From Armigeres subalbatus (lineage: Eukaryota; Arthropoda; Insecta; Diptera; Culicidae): a stretch of DNA of 64,000 bases. The stretch's first letter is position 1, and every line of letters starts with the position of its first letter. Below are positions 1 through 11,389 of this stretch, in pieces. Both the position numbers and the translations under genes were made by a program. Location of the stretch: the NCBI RefSeq assembly GCF_024139115.2, contig NC_085140.1, positions 103,738,988 through 103,802,987 on the forward strand, read 5' to 3'. Below the pieces are notes generated by a model that had not been told where the DNA came from, did not search any database, and was given only the letters and a program-made list of their open reading frames with translations.

Positions 1-1
1 C

Positions 2-173
2 AGCAGAGGCAGACCCAGAAGTTCATTGCGGCGAAGCTTCCAAAAAAGAAATGAAAGAAGACGACCGAAATCTAACCGGGCAACAGGTTGAAGCGATAGC
101 TGGACATCGCTCAGGATGGAGATCTTTCAAGTCGGCCCTTTGCACCACCGGACCCATAAGTAAGTTCATCTAG
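2..173 (+). pseudogene. RTE-clade reverse transcriptase, extreme C-terminus (fragment)
   Basis: Translation gives GRPRSSLRRSFQK in one frame and then EMKEDDRNLTGQQVEAI and GHRSGWRSFKSALCTTG in the next, ending at a stop at 171-173. This matches the conserved tail of mosquito RTE-type elements (the proteins often mislabelled craniofacial development protein 2-like), where a GRPRSSW block precedes a terminal WRSFxxALC block. The frame changes at the A-run near 42-47, so the copy is frameshifted. Only about 57 codons are left and the window edge cuts off everything upstream. Family assignment rests on recalled motif resemblance. Two further RTE fragments occur in the window (6853-7083 and 15270-15495). 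Confidence 0.6.
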
Positions 174-500
174 AATTTCTTCCTGGAATTCCTCTGAGAA
201 TACCTCCTGATATGTCTCCAGAAATTCCTCATGGATTTTTCCCAGAAATTCCTCCAGCAGTTTTTTCAGATATTTCGGAGTTCGTTCAGGTTTTCCTCCT
301 GGAGTTCCTTCAGGAATTCCTCGAGGAGTTCCTGCAAGATTTCCTTCAGAAGTTGCTCCTGGAGTTCTAACAAGAATTCCTCTTAGAGTTCCTATAGAAA
401 TTTCTCCTTAGGGAAAGCCTCTTGAAGTTACTCCTGGAATTGCTCTAAGAATTCTTCCTGAAGTTCCTCCAGAAATCCCTCCTGGAGTTCCTCCAACATT
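160..500. repeat. Degenerate ttcctccagg/aattcc-type dispersed repeat
   Basis: The stretch is built from loosely repeated 12-15 base phrases such as ttcctccaga, ggagttcctc and aattcctcc. The same vocabulary, on either strand, recurs at 25880-26230, 27181-27993, 33795-34130, 52740-53760 and 57050-57560. Periodicity is irregular, so it is an old imperfect minisatellite or degenerate repeat rather than a gene. The small open frames over it are low complexity. Confidence 0.6.
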
Positions 501-1004
501 GGCGTCACGTCACTCCACTCGTAGAATAAGCCCAAGTAAATTTCCTTGTACCACAAACATATTTTTTCATTCCGCGTTGCATCGAATGTCTTTTTTGATA
601 ATTTTTTCGGCAAAGTATCAAACTTGTCGTTGCAAAATGTCAAGTCCGAGTAATATAGACACTTTCAGATTTTGAATGCCAATCACTTCCGTTGCCATTA
701 ATAAATTAAGTGTTTGCAAAGCGTTTACTGATTATACTGAGTAAAAATATACGAGAAAGACAAAAAAACAAGATTGTTTAAAAAATATACATTCCTGTTC
801 TGATATTCAACTACGGTTAGATTTAAACGAAGTTGGAACATTATTCGACCAGAATAAAAAAACAATAAATGTGACTGTCCACATATATTTTTGCTCCCAT
901 ACTTTTATGCTCCTAAATTCAGCCAATGAGAGCTCAAACGATAATTCTTTTGTAAACCATTCCTAAATAAAATTTGGATATTAGGCAAAACAGTTGATCA
1001 AATT
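501..1004. other. No recognisable feature
   Basis: AT-rich unique-looking sequence. I see no coding region, terminal repeat or TSD here. Confidence 0.5.
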
Positions 1005-1210
1005 GTCGTAGATGGTTAGAAAGCAGGCGCCAGTTGGTTGTAGTTGCTCTTGGGTAGATTAAGGCATATTGTTATGGATGTATTGTATATACCTATTGTT
1101 GAAAAGTGAGAACTGCAACTGTTGGTATCAGTCAGTAACCTACCGTGAAGTGAAAGGGAACTCTAGTATTTGTTGTTCTTTGTGAGGGGGTTCCATTGTT
1201 CTGCCCAACA
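1005..1210 (+). repeat. Copia 5' LTR, 5'-truncated
   Basis: Homologous to the reassembled 3' LTR. Ends in CCAACA directly before the primer-binding-site-like sequence. The TGTTGG start is missing. Confidence 0.65.
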
Positions 1211-1228
1211 GGCTCTGGGCCCAGCACC
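1211..1228 (+). other. Putative copia primer-binding site
   Basis: ggctctgggcccagcacc directly abuts the LTR end. Its tgggcccag core is the same as the copia site, which anneals to an initiator-tRNA-Met fragment. The role is inferred from position and similarity. Confidence 0.55.
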
Positions 1229-1711
1229 GTTCTGGATCTACATCTTAGTGGGATGGATTGACCGTCGACGTTACAGCAATGGGATCATGGATCGGCCTCG
1301 TAAGTCGTGGGTAGCGCCGGACGGAATGCTTTATTAGGTCGGAACGTTCGGTAGGATTCTGGCTGGTCAGCAGGAGTCCAAGAGAAGCTGGTCGGTAGAG
1401 CATCGAGAGGCGTCGTACAAGCATCGGAATCGGGCCACTTGAACGGGCGCATGTGCTAGTTGGCGTACACACTTCGGAGTGAGGGCCATTTTTACGAGAA
1501 ATTGGACCAGAAATTTCGTCGAGGAGGAGCTCAGGACTAGATGCTCAGTGTTAGGAGGAGCCATGACAGTAGCGAGACGTGCACACTGAGGAGCAGTGTT
1601 GGAATATCAGGTAGTGTGCGACGCTTCGCTGTAGATCGTAGATGGATAAGGCGCCGTATAGTTGTAGTTGCTCTTTGGTATAGATTAGGAAAGTTGTTAT
1701 TGATGAGTGTA

Positions 1712-4089
1712 GAGTAGAGTGGGGCAAGAGTACGCACTACGTACGCAGCTTTTGCATATCAAATCAGTGTCGATGATTCATATACTCTACCTTTATGTTA
1801 TCCAGTGAAAAAAATATTGAAATTATTGAGATTCGTTTTAGTAGAACCCTTATTGCAAGACAAGTGAAAAACGCACTCTTACCCCACCGGTGGGGTAAAA
1901 GTGCGCATCGAGATGTAAGAGTACGCATTTATCCAATCATGTGCTTTAAGTATATATTAACACAAATAAGAGTTAATAACATTTAATTGATGTTTAATGA
2001 GCATATATTAGGGAATGTTTAAAGATTACGTAACTCTTAAAGGGGGAGGGGGTCCTAAAAATGTGCACTTTCAAACGAAAAACCATTGTTTTTTGTATAT
2101 ACAAAAAATTACAGAGGTAAAAATATATATCAGGTTTCACGTGGCGTATACAAAGGAATTTTCCTTAAAGAAAGTCCACCAATCACGTAACGTAAAATTT
2201 GGCTATTTCATTACCCCTCCCCCCTATATTATACTTTTTGTATGAATCCTCTAAAAATTATATGGATCGTCATACATCTCGCAACCCCTCCCAGATAAAC
2301 GTTGCGCATTTTATGAATGTTATTTTGATTAAATGAAATTGTGTTTTCGTACCAAGGGGAGGGTCGCTGAGCACAATTCAAATAATGTTCGTTCAAATAT
2401 TTGTGCCACGGTGTGCCACAACGTGCCACGTTTTGTGCTTGAAAAATTACTGGTAAAATGTTTGGCAGCACTGTTCTAGTATAAACAATAAACTTCTGTC
2501 AAACGAAACAAAATAGACGAAGATCAAATTTTCACCAGTATCCGGAATGAAAGCGGTGAAAATATTATTTCTTTCGAAAAACGCTTGAAAATTGTGTCTT
2601 GGATATTAGTTTACCTTGTCATGAACTGTAGTGTCGCAGAAGATTAAGTAAGCGCCTCGTCGCACCGTCTGAACGGACCCATTTTTTTACAAAACATCCC
2701 GGCTGCTGATGCTGATTGCATTCGGCAACGGCTGGCATAATCCTCACACTTTGTTTTGTATTGTAACTCCACTTCCATCTCGACTTCCATCTCTTGTGAA
2801 ACTCGGCAAATGGGCTAACTTCATTTATTTTTAAATATGGTACATAGAAGTAAAACTTGACAAGAGATTCCAGAGAAAGGAGAAGATAAATAAGATGCAA
2901 ATTGCTTTCTACTTGAGCATACGGTGGCTAGTGATTTTTGTTGTCTTTGCACTTGAACCAGTCAACAACAAACCCCCAACACGATCTTTCCTTCATGGTA
3001 GGCAAAGACTTTCTCGTTACCCCATCGAATCCTCACACCCATGCAAACTCAAACCACCAACAAGTAGATCCTTATTCATAGTTTCTGTGTGGGTGTAGCC
3101 CTTCTGGATATCTGGTTTTAATTTACATATAGTTAGTCTAAATAAATTGACACTTGCATCCCTGTTTGCCTAAAAACAAACGATTCGCAATAAAATAACA
3201 AAGCTGTCCAGTCCATCTCCAAGAAACAAAAATATTTTATCAACGGTACTTACTTTGCATGTTTGGGAAAACCGGGAAAAGAATGACATCAGTTGGCAAG
3301 GTTGCCGATTTCTGACATTCTGCAAATGTCAATGTCTAAAGTGTGCCAAAGTGTGCCACAATTTGTGAATTGATTGTTCCTTGTTAGCGAACAGTGTTCC
3401 AATGCATGGTAAAAAAGTGTGCTTGGCACATTGTGCTCAGCGTCCCACCCCTTGTTTCGTACTATGTTTAGGTGTACAACAAGTCCTAATACAATTTCAT
3501 TATTTCGCTTCAGTGCTTGGTTCGCTAAGTCCTTTCTAACACCGAATTACTTCAACTTATCCTAAAAACTCAAAATAATTTCGAATTCTGTCCCTTTTTC
3601 TTAGTTGTGGATCTTTACGCTTTGGAAGAAGTCTTATTTCGGCCGGAGATACGGGTTTGACATCAGAATTTGAAGATTCATATGCGTACTCTTGCCCCAC
3701 CGGTTCCTGCGTACTTTTACCCCACAGTCCCAAAAATTATTCAAGTAATGGTTTTGACTTCTTGGAAAACCAACTGGATTGGTGTTCTGCATCATAAAGT
3801 ACTCTTTACAATAGGTTATCGAAATGGTATAATGTTCACCTGATTGAACGTATATATGGTAATGAAATACTAGTTGCGGAAACCCAATTATTTTTAGCAA
3901 AATGACCAAAAAATTATATAACTCCATATCTCCCTTGTTGTTTATTCAAATCGTTTACAATTACACATGATAATAGTTGGCCAGAATACCTGTCAAACTG
4001 ATGCAGTGCTGCTAGTTTATCTTTTTTTATTTCTTCAAAAAATCGAAAACGTACTCTTACCCCACGCGCACTCTTGCCCCACTCTACTC
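1712..4089. mobile_element. TA-flanked DNA transposon, 2.4 kb, no transposase visible
   Basis: The ends are 24-base terminal inverted repeats, gagtagagtggggcaagag at 1712 and its complement ending at 4089, with 23 of 24 positions matching. TA dinucleotides flank both sides (1710-1711 and 4090-4091), and the empty-site sequence is known from the other copia LTR, where a single TA sits at this position. The TIR core, accccac next to agagtacgc, recurs internally near 1876-1930, 3681-3726 and 4050-4065. A TA duplication fits Tc1/mariner/pogo-type elements. The interior has no open frame I can assign, and it contains tgtgccacaa-type direct repeats near 2400-2440 and 3340-3440. Confidence 0.65.
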
Positions 4090-4259
4090 TATATATGTAC
4101 CTGTTATAGAAGTAAAGAAAACTGCAGCTGCTGGCAGAATTATCAGTCAGTACTAGAGGTGGGCATCCCGCTCGTGAACGCTTTAAACTGAAAAATATAT
4201 ATAGCTCTTTTAGTGGAACCGTCTTAGACGGTTGCTTTAAACTGCTTACTGCTGGTAGT

Positions 4260-4476
4260 TTATTGTGCTTCCAGTTGAAAACCGAAGTGAGCTCTCGCGA
4301 CGATTGAGTTTTTCCTTATTTCCTGATGTCGCAACTGCATCGCGACTAGTGCGCATCTATGCCACCGCCGTGCGCCATGATGCGCACTAGTCGCGACGTA
4401 GTTGCGACAAAAGGAAACAGGAGAAAACTCGATTGTCGCGAGAGCTCACTTCGGTTTTCAACTGGAAGTACAATAA
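4260..4476. mobile_element. Hairpin MITE, 217 bp
   Basis: Near-palindrome. The left arm begins ttattgtgcttccagttgaa and its complement closes the right arm. Arms of about 100 bases include the perfect segment gagctctcgcgac / gtcgcgagagctc. No coding content. Confidence 0.65.
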
Positions 4477-4551
4477 TCATTGCGCCACACTAACGAACGA
4501 ATGAATGAGCGTGGAGCGGGAGCGCAAAAAGAGCTACTTACTATAGATATA

Positions 4552-4760
4552 CTCAATCCAGTTGAAACCCGATATTGGGTGCTAGCGAAGTTGGATTTTT
4601 CTCACAATCCGTACGTTAAACCTAACTTCGGAAGTGGTGCGCTGAATAGCGCTTCGCGATATGAAAACAGCGCACTACTTCCGATGTTAGGTTTAACGTA
4701 CGGATTGTGAGAAAAATCCAACTTCGCTATCCCCCAATTCCGGTTTTCAACTGGATTGAG
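4552..4760. mobile_element. Hairpin MITE, ~209 bp
   Basis: Inverted repeat with ends ctcaatccagttgaa and ttcaactggattgag, and a long inner pairing over gaagttggatttttctcac and gtacgttaaacctaac. Opposite-strand open frames here mirror each other because of the palindrome and are not genes. Confidence 0.65.
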
Positions 4761-4762
4761 AA

Positions 4763-4964
4763 TAGTAGAATCTATAGATGAGCGCTCGGATGAGCGAAAG
4801 CATGGCTGAGTCGATTTTTTTGCCCGTGCGCACACGCAAATGACGTCACAGCCCTTAACGTTTCCATTGAAATCGTGACGTCATGCTCGTTTGGAGACAC
4901 GTTTGACAGTTCGTTTGGAGACAGAGGATTTATCTTCGCTCATCTATATATTCCACTATCTATA
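4763..4964. mobile_element. MITE, copy 1 of a recent pair
   Basis: Terminal repeats tagtagaatctatagatgag and its relative ctcatctatatattccacta. Almost identical over ~195 bases to 6180-6374 in the same orientation, including the internal tgacgtcacagcccttaacg. This copy carries an extra 12-base stretch near its left end. Confidence 0.65.
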
Positions 4965-5609
4965 CTACTTACCCAGCGCAGTCTGACTGAGTCGCGGAAA
5001 GGGTTTTTTGAACGAACAAACGAACCAAAAAAAGAGCGTGGAGCGGGAGCGCGCTTTTTACACAGTACAGATCTGGCTGTGCTGAATGGTTCTTTGAATG
5101 AACGAACGAACCAACAGAAATGGGTTCACACGAAAAAAGAGAGTGGAGTGCGAGCATGCAGTCGATGTGTTCCAGAATATCGGCGTGGCCCAATGTAAAT
5201 AAATACCAAGGTATGGAAATCCATATATTGTGTGCGTGCCTTTTGTGTATGGCGAAAAAGCTTTCACTACTACATTCGAACGAGCTCCCATAAGAAGCCG
5301 TGCAAATATGTACGTCACCATTTGCTGTTTACATTTTTTATCATCCACTAATACATTTGCATTTGATCTTCTTCCTCACCTTCTATTTATTCTCATTGGG
5401 CGTGGCCCACGGCGCGTTGGGTGCTTAGCGGTAGCTTGAGCGTGTAATGTGAGTGTATGCGCGTTTCTGCTTCGTATCGGCAAACAGTTCGAGACCGGCA
5501 ACGATGGAAACGGAACCAAATGAACGGGCTGCAAAGTCGAATGGGAAACAGCGAAATGTGCTCAATTCTAAGTCGTCGATTGTAGCAAGCGTGTGCTGTG
5601 CGAGTATAT

Positions 5610-5780
5610 GGCCCGATGCCCACGTAGTGTATTTTCAACGCTGCGTGCACACGGCGTTAAAAGGACACATGTGTGCATCGAGAAAAAGCGGTAACGCAGC
5701 GTCGCCGCACCGATACACACCTGCGTTTTTTCAACGCCACGTGCACGCAACGTTGAAAAAACGCTACGTGGGCATCGGCC
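5610..5780. mobile_element. Hairpin MITE, 171 bp
   Basis: Ends ggcccgatgcccacgtag and ctacgtgggcatcggcc are inverted repeats. Internal tttcaacgctgcgtgcac pairs with gtgcacgcaacgttgaaa. Confidence 0.6.
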
Positions 5781-5791
5781 CTATAAGACTA

Positions 5792-5964
5792 ATGCTATGT
5801 TTAGGCAAGGCAGTGAAGTGAAGACCAAGTCGCTTGAATTGAACGTCTAAACGCCTTCATTCAACTCACTTGAACGAAAAGAAAGATGAACAAGTTCAAC
5901 TTTTGGCAAGTCAATAGAATTCAACTGAATTGCTTAATTGACTTGCCCTGTCAAATCGTAGCAT
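5792..5964. mobile_element. MITE of the atgctacgtttagacaaggc family
   Basis: Ends atgctatgtttaggcaagg and cttgccctgtcaaatcgtag form imperfect inverted repeats. The same family appears in a cluster at 48617-49157, where its inner sequence (gacttgccaaaagttcaac, cgttcaagtgaattgaat) is shared. Confidence 0.6.
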
Positions 5965-6179
5965 AAATTATTGTGATTTATGACAGCGATTTATGACATG
6001 AATTTTGTAAGAATAACCTTCCGTCAATGATTATTGGTTGATAAATATGTCCTTCATATTATTTCATCTGTCTAATTTCTATATGGGTGAAAGTCAATGG
6101 AGACATAAGAAGAGGCAGACAGACAGGCGTTTTTAAAAAGAGTTCTGGTGCACTGCAGCTTATTTAGTAGGTATGTAGT

Positions 6180-6374
6180 ATAGATAGTAGAATCTATAGA
6201 TAAGCGAAACCATGGCTGTGTCGATTTTTTTGCCCGTGCACACGCGCATATGACGTCACAGCCCTTAACGATTCCATTGAAATCGTGACGTCATGCTCGT
6301 TTGGAGACACGTTTGACAGTTCGTTTGGAGACAGAGGATTTATCTTCGCTCATCTATATATTCCACTATCTATA
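6180..6374. mobile_element. MITE, copy 2 of a recent pair
   Basis: Direct near-identical copy of 4763-4964, with complete atagatagtagaatctatag and ctatatattccactatctat ends. Confidence 0.65.
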
Positions 6375-6852
6375 GTATGTAGTGCTTTAGTGATTTACCC
6401 TATGCGGTAAAATATTATGATTTTATTAGGGTAATTAAAATGCATGCGTTGGTACGATAGAAGCGAAGTCTCAACGAAAATAATCTATCTCTTATTGTAT
6501 TAATACCATAAAGTAAATAACCACTGAACTGAACTAAAAAAAATCTATTATATTTCGCTTTATTAAATATACTTTATAAAATGTAGTGAGCGGATGAACC
6601 GTTCGGATGAGCTAGTTCATTTTATTGAGCGGAACGATTCCGGATCGCTCAATAAGGTGAGCCATTTTGCCCATCTCTAGTCAGTACCCTGCCGTGGAGT
6701 GAGAGGGAACTCTAGTATTGTTGTTCTTTGTGAGGGGGTTCCTTTGCCCGTCCAACAGAAGTAACATTCATAAAACTAAAATATCCATCTATTAGTTGCA
6801 CTCACTGGATGAATTCTATTTTATTGTTAAAAATAAAAGAGTAAATTTTTTG

Positions 6853-7083
6853 TCAACTGTGCAGGACATCTCTGTCCATGGTTAAAGGCTGCCATAGCAC
6901 CCCACGATTTGGTTCACGGTCAATCGTACCAACAAGAATTTCGTCGATTACGATGAGGAACAATAACGGTGATATAATACATCCTTGCCTCACAGCAGCT
7001 ACGACCCAGGTAGGGTCGGAAAAGTGTCCATTGTGCAGCACTCTATACGAGAAGGCCTCGATGAGGCTGATGATTAAGTTTGT
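6853..7083 (-). pseudogene. RTE-clade reverse transcriptase, central fragment
   Basis: The minus-strand frame reads NLIISLIEAFSYRVLHNG, then VVAAVRQGCIISPLLFLIVI and IDREPNRGVLWQPLTMD. RQGCxxSPLLFxxVID is the conserved RT block just before the catalytic xxDD box in RTE-type elements, and the IDREPNRGxLWQP run is characteristic of the mosquito family. The piece covers roughly 76 codons, lacks the xxDD box and the upstream catalytic aspartate block, and ends at a stop. It is a relic with no role of its own. Its family relative at 15270-15495 is on the opposite strand. Confidence 0.7.
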
Positions 7084-7163
7084 TCGCGTTACATTACATT
7101 GGGCACCAACATGCCCTTTATCTTTGCCATCATGACATCACAGATCACGACTCGGTTCGCGTC

Positions 7164-7690
7164 CCCTAGGGTTTGGCGTCTGCTTTTTGATAAGCAATAA
7201 TATTTGTAGGGGTCTCCAGAAGCCTTGCGAGCAAAGGCGTAGAGTTGCCAATCCGGAGATGGCTAGTTCGATTCTCGGTCCGGTTTAGGATGTTGTCGGC
7301 TTGGAAATTTCTCGACACCCTGGGCATAGTGTATCCATTGTACTTGCCACACAAGATACATACTCATGCAATGGCGGGCATCGAAAAGCTTTCAATTAAT
7401 AACTGAGGAAATGCTAATAGAAAACTAAGGCTCTGTCTCATTTGGAGAATTAAACTTAAAAGTGACAGTTGGAAAATTAGCAAATAACCCAGTCATAAGA
7501 ATGGTTGGTGCTACCCAGCAATTCCAATAGGACATCGATGGAAAATGATTCGATATCTGTCAAAAGTAATCTTGCTCTGCGAGCAGGGTTATTTGATAAT
7601 TATTGAAATGTCACTTTTGAGTTTAATTTCAGTTTAATTATCCAATTGAGACAGACCCTAAATTGAAAAGCAGGCCACTTTATGCTATTA
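7164..7690 (+). mobile_element. tRNA-derived SINE, split by a MITE
   Basis: A tRNA-like head is seen around 7230-7290, where agttcgattctcgg is a pol III B box. The body follows with cttggaaatttctcgacacc, ctgggcatagtgtatcc and gaaatgctaatagaaaactaa. The 3' end resumes after the MITE as taaattgaaaagcaggc. The layout is that of Aedes tRNA-SINEs related to Feilai, but the body differs clearly from Feilai, so I leave the family unnamed. The 5' boundary is uncertain. Confidence 0.55.
7429..7658. mobile_element. MITE with TAA duplication (PIF/Harbinger-like)
   Basis: Ends ggctctgtctcatttggag and its partner ccaattgagacagaccc are inverted, and inner aattaaact / agtttaatt continues the pairing. TAA at 7426-7428 and 7659-7661 is duplicated, and the surrounding SINE reads through once the element is removed. 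A three-base TWA duplication fits PIF/Harbinger. Confidence 0.65.
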
Positions 7691-7773
7691 TTATATTAGC
7701 AACCAGTAAATTCCAGTCAACCAGTTCCAATTGGAATATAGAGCCACGAAGAAGAATATTTGTAGCAAACTAA

Positions 7774-8816
7774 GTAGGGTATCTGTTCCCATATTAATAA
7801 CAGCCCGTATATTAATCTCAACCGTCGATAAACCAAATAAAAAATCAATTTGATTACAATTTCTCACATCGTATGTACACAATAATGAATAGACCACCTT
7901 CTCCAATGTTTGGAATATTATTTAAAATTCTGTTTGAGTAATGTTTTAGTTCACAAGACTCAAATTATTAAAAACAAAATTATAAAACACATTTATTTTC
8001 ATTTTCCTACCTCTGAACTGTTGATTTGATGCACTGCTCGATTGCTACTAGCAGATTCATCTCATTTCACGCCGTTGTTTTTCACTCAATTTCAAGCTTA
8101 AACAAATGTATCCTTTCAAAATACACTTCACAACACATAGAGCACATCACATTTTCACTATTTTCACTATCATATTTGAAAAACTAACGCGATTTCCTAT
8201 AGTTTGATATAGGTTTATTTCGAACAACGTCTAAATTATTCTTGTCCGTATTCCAAACTATTTACATGGCTTGTAGCATCTGCAAGGGTTGCCGACCTAG
8301 ATTTTAATTTCAAAAATGCTTGAAAAAACTTTCATTGTGAAATTCAACTTTTATGTTTGTAAAACAAGGTATATCGAAGAGATAAGCTATGACAAACATC
8401 AAATTAAATTGATAAGTTGGAAAACTACAACAAAAACTGGAATTTTGTAATTATTTTTCAACTCAAATACAAAACATTGAAGAATTCGGCATCACTGCAA
8501 TCATATCGTTACGCATACACACAAGTAATAGTGTGCGTATTTTATGTTGGAAACAGTATTATTGATATAGGTACAGGCATAGGATTAACTGTGTTTGAAT
8601 GTTATTGAAATAGGTGCACGGCAGTGATGATGTTTTTTAGCTAAATACTTCTATAATGTGATAACAATTTCATTTTTGAAGTTACCAAATTGTTATCAAT
8701 TAAAAATGACGTTAGCCTTGCATAATTATTCTCATGTTACTTGATTATTGGGTGAGGAATAAATGCATTTCATATGCGCTTTGGCTTATTGTTATTGATA
8801 TAGGAACAGATACCCT
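7774..8816. mobile_element. TIR element, ~1.04 kb, non-coding
   Basis: Left end tagggtatctgttccc followed by atattaataac, right end gttattgatataggaacaga then taccctaa. These are inverted copies of about 26 bases with a few mismatches. The interior is AT-rich with no assignable frame. Confidence 0.45.
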
Positions 8817-10231
8817 AATTGCTCGTTTTAATTTGGCTATGTCTGTTAATATGGGATTTGTCCTGTTTCCAACGCAAAAACAACTCAAGGTTTTTCAAGT
8901 TAATCGATCGTAAAATTCAGATTATTTTCCACAAATTTCTTTTCTCTATGATATTCTAAACTGTTATCAGTACATACAGCTCCAACAATTATCTTTGCCA
9001 CACAGTGCTACTCACCGACTAGGGTGGCATGGCATTCGCTGAATATTACTTCTGTGTGTGAGCATTGCCCAACAAGCGAGTGCACTGGTATGGGGTTTTC
9101 CCACGTTGATCATTTTCTCGCGCATAAAATCATCGTTCCAGTGGGACACGCTACCGTAAATAAAAGCGAAACTTCTGTCGTTCGGTAGGTAGACAGTCAC
9201 AGCTATCAGACACCCCAGAATGCGAATTGATGGAGTGTCGTAGGAACGTGTCACTCATGTGTGGATTATGTTTCGCGCAAATCACTGCCAAATTAGTATT
9301 ACCAACTATCGGAGGCATGTTTCGACGGTTCGGGTGGGAGGAGTACAGATAAGATTGTGCACATTTTGGGCAGAGTCCTAATCTAATCACATCCTAGTGA
9401 CATCAGAAATTAACGTGAGCCCCAATCTGAACGGGGCTGCAAATTAACCACTCATCGATTGTAATTAGTTTGTTAGCTTTTGACTTTCGCACTTTTTTTT
9501 CTTGGTCCTACAAGAACGCGACAAGTCGTCAAACATTATGTACAAATAGATATCTACATATATGTGCCATGCATTGTATCGATAGGATGGCCCAGAGCAA
9601 CCGAACATGTAGGAAAACTGACACTAATTAACGCCTTTTTCGTCGAGGGATTCCTATCTCGATGGTTTGCATTTTGATCAATCAGGTTTTAGGTTTTTTT
9701 GTCAATATTCCCACCCAACAGTATCCCGTTCTTGGAACCCGTGGTAACCATCATGCAGCAATAATATATGACTGGGAAAGGCGAACGAAGCTTTCCTGAG
9801 GGCATATAACGAGGCATTGCGTCATTTCTTCTCTCAGCTGAAAATAAATTTATGCGACCGGCAAAGATAATTGAAACTAGCAAGGATATAAAAATCTTAT
9901 TGAATATACACAATAAAACAATAGGAATCTTGTTGATATAAAAATGATATCATTCTCCAATCGAAGGCGTTGACTTTTTAAATTACGATATAGATTTATG
10001 AATTCACATTATTTGTGTTTTGTATCTAAAAAAATATGACCGTTGGCTACTGGCGCAAGCTTTACATGACGAATAGAGAAGTAAAAACTAAGATGAATCC
10101 ATCGTAATCTAACATCATGTAAGAAAGGTAACAAATATCATAGACTAAAAGAAAGATCTCATTATGCCCTCTGATTTCATTCAGATTTCATTGACATTAC
10201 TAGACAAACAATTGAAAAGGGCGTAACAGCC
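8817..10231. other. No recognisable feature
   Basis: Low-GC sequence. The few open frames (near 9.0-9.4 kb, minus strand) show no domain or family motif that I recognise. Confidence 0.4.
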
Positions 10232-10307
10232 AAAATTTATTCCTTCTTATTCTTCGTCTACATATATAGCTATATATGTGGAAGAAGATTCAAAAGGAAT
10301 AAATTTT
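10232..10307. repeat. 76-bp imperfect hairpin
   Basis: aaaatttattccttcttatt pairs with the complement in gattcaaaaggaataaattt around the central palindrome catatatagctatatatg. It could be a small MITE or a transcript hairpin. Nothing else supports a function. Confidence 0.4.
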
Positions 10308-11389
10308 TCTGGCATTCCGGCAAAACGGAATATTCGGAAATTACCATCAGTTCGTCGCTTTGGCCAAATGAAATTTTCAGCCAAACCATTTTCACTGTCC
10401 GTTCATTTCGGCCAAACGGCTCTTCACCTTTTTTAATATTTTCACATGGAATTTCCGAAGAATTTCTTATGAACAATACAAACTCTTTGTAAACCTGTAG
10501 AAATCCAAAGAATTTCCTTTAAACCTCCGAAAAAAAAATTGAAAATTAAAAAAAATACAAAGCAAATTTCAATAAATTTCCAATGGAAATTCCGAACAAG
10601 TTTCCGTTGAAAACCACAATTTGAACAATCTCCCGGAAGCTCTGAAATTTTTTTGAAAAATAAAAAGGTTATGACAGCTTTTATGAATGTTTAAGTCATA
10701 TTTGAGATAACTGCAACTCGACAAGGGGTAAATCGCCTCAACCTCAAGCCAGGTTGTGTTTGACCAGTAGAGATGTTTTCAAGTTGCGAATTAGTATTTA
10801 AGTTTTAGTCTGTACGATGTAAATATGTCGAAGACTGTAAATAAATAAATACAGGGGTTAGACAAAAAGGTTAAGATAGGTAAAAACAAGTCGAAATTCA
10901 AATCAGCATAACTATGCGTATAATAATCCGATTTTGATAAAACCATCAGGACCTTGGACCATCAGAAGCGGACACTCTTCTAGTATACTGTCCCTCTGCA
11001 AAACCTGAGATTGGTCCTTGGTCACCGGAAATGTTCCGGATTTTCCGAGGGTATGTTCAAGATGCATTTTTTCCACTGCTTGTCATTTTATATGACGTTA
11101 ACTTTCATCATGTTTTATGCTTTCTCCGAAAACTAGAACTAATATGCCGGCCAATGGTGGCTGTAGATCGAGAATCCATCTAAACTACACAGAGATACGG
11201 CCATTTCCGTAAAAACGGTATCGGGGACATGATGAAATGATAACAGAGCATGAGCATGAGCATGAGCATGATTGACCGCCCACGGTTGCTACTCCGTTAT
11301 TGCCAGGTCAGCTGTAATTACACAGAGAACCAACAGATGATGTTTGGGACTAACACCATCTTCAATGTGTAAGAACTGGTGACCCAAAA

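Larger units (their letters stand above)
4154..6679. mobile_element. hAT-type element with 8-bp TSD, filled with MITEs
   Basis: The ends are TAGAGGTGGGCA at 4154 and TGCCCATCTCTA ending at 6679. The 8-base target duplication GTCAGTAC lies at 4146-4153 and 6680-6687, and the copia LTR reads continuously across it. Short TIRs of the TAGAGxTGGGC type plus an 8-bp duplication are the hAT signature. No transposase is visible. The interior is a collection of smaller palindromic elements (4260-4476, 4552-4760, 4763-4964, 5610-5780, 5792-5964, 6180-6374), suggesting a non-autonomous element that acted as an insertion sink. Confidence 0.75.
1005..6757 (+). mobile_element. Ty1/copia retrotransposon remnant, 3' LTR split by two DNA transposons
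   Basis: The segment 1009-1210 and the combined segments 1632-1711, 4092-4153 and 6688-6757 are the same sequence, including gtagatgg, gttgtagttgctctt, agggaactctagtat and gtgagggggttcc. The downstream copy begins TGTTGGAATATC at 1597 and ends CCAACA at 6757, the inverted LTR ends known from insect copia. The upstream LTR ends CCAACA at 1210 and has lost its first ~40 bases. Immediately after it comes ggctctgggcccagcacc (1211-1228), resembling the primer-binding site of Drosophila copia, which pairs with an internal initiator-tRNA-Met fragment. Only about 385 bases of internal sequence remain and no gag or pol is readable, so this is an internally deleted, non-autonomous copy. Splitting of the 3' LTR by the elements at 1712-4089 and 4154-6679 makes the copia insertion the oldest layer here. 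Confidence 0.7.
1597..6757 (+). repeat. Copia 3' LTR, interrupted twice
   Basis: LTR pieces lie at 1597-1711, 4090-4153 and 6680-6757. Removing the two inserted elements together with one TSD copy each restores a contiguous LTR of about 250 bases that aligns with the 5' LTR. The sequence just before it (gaggagcag) could be the polypurine tract. Confidence 0.65.
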
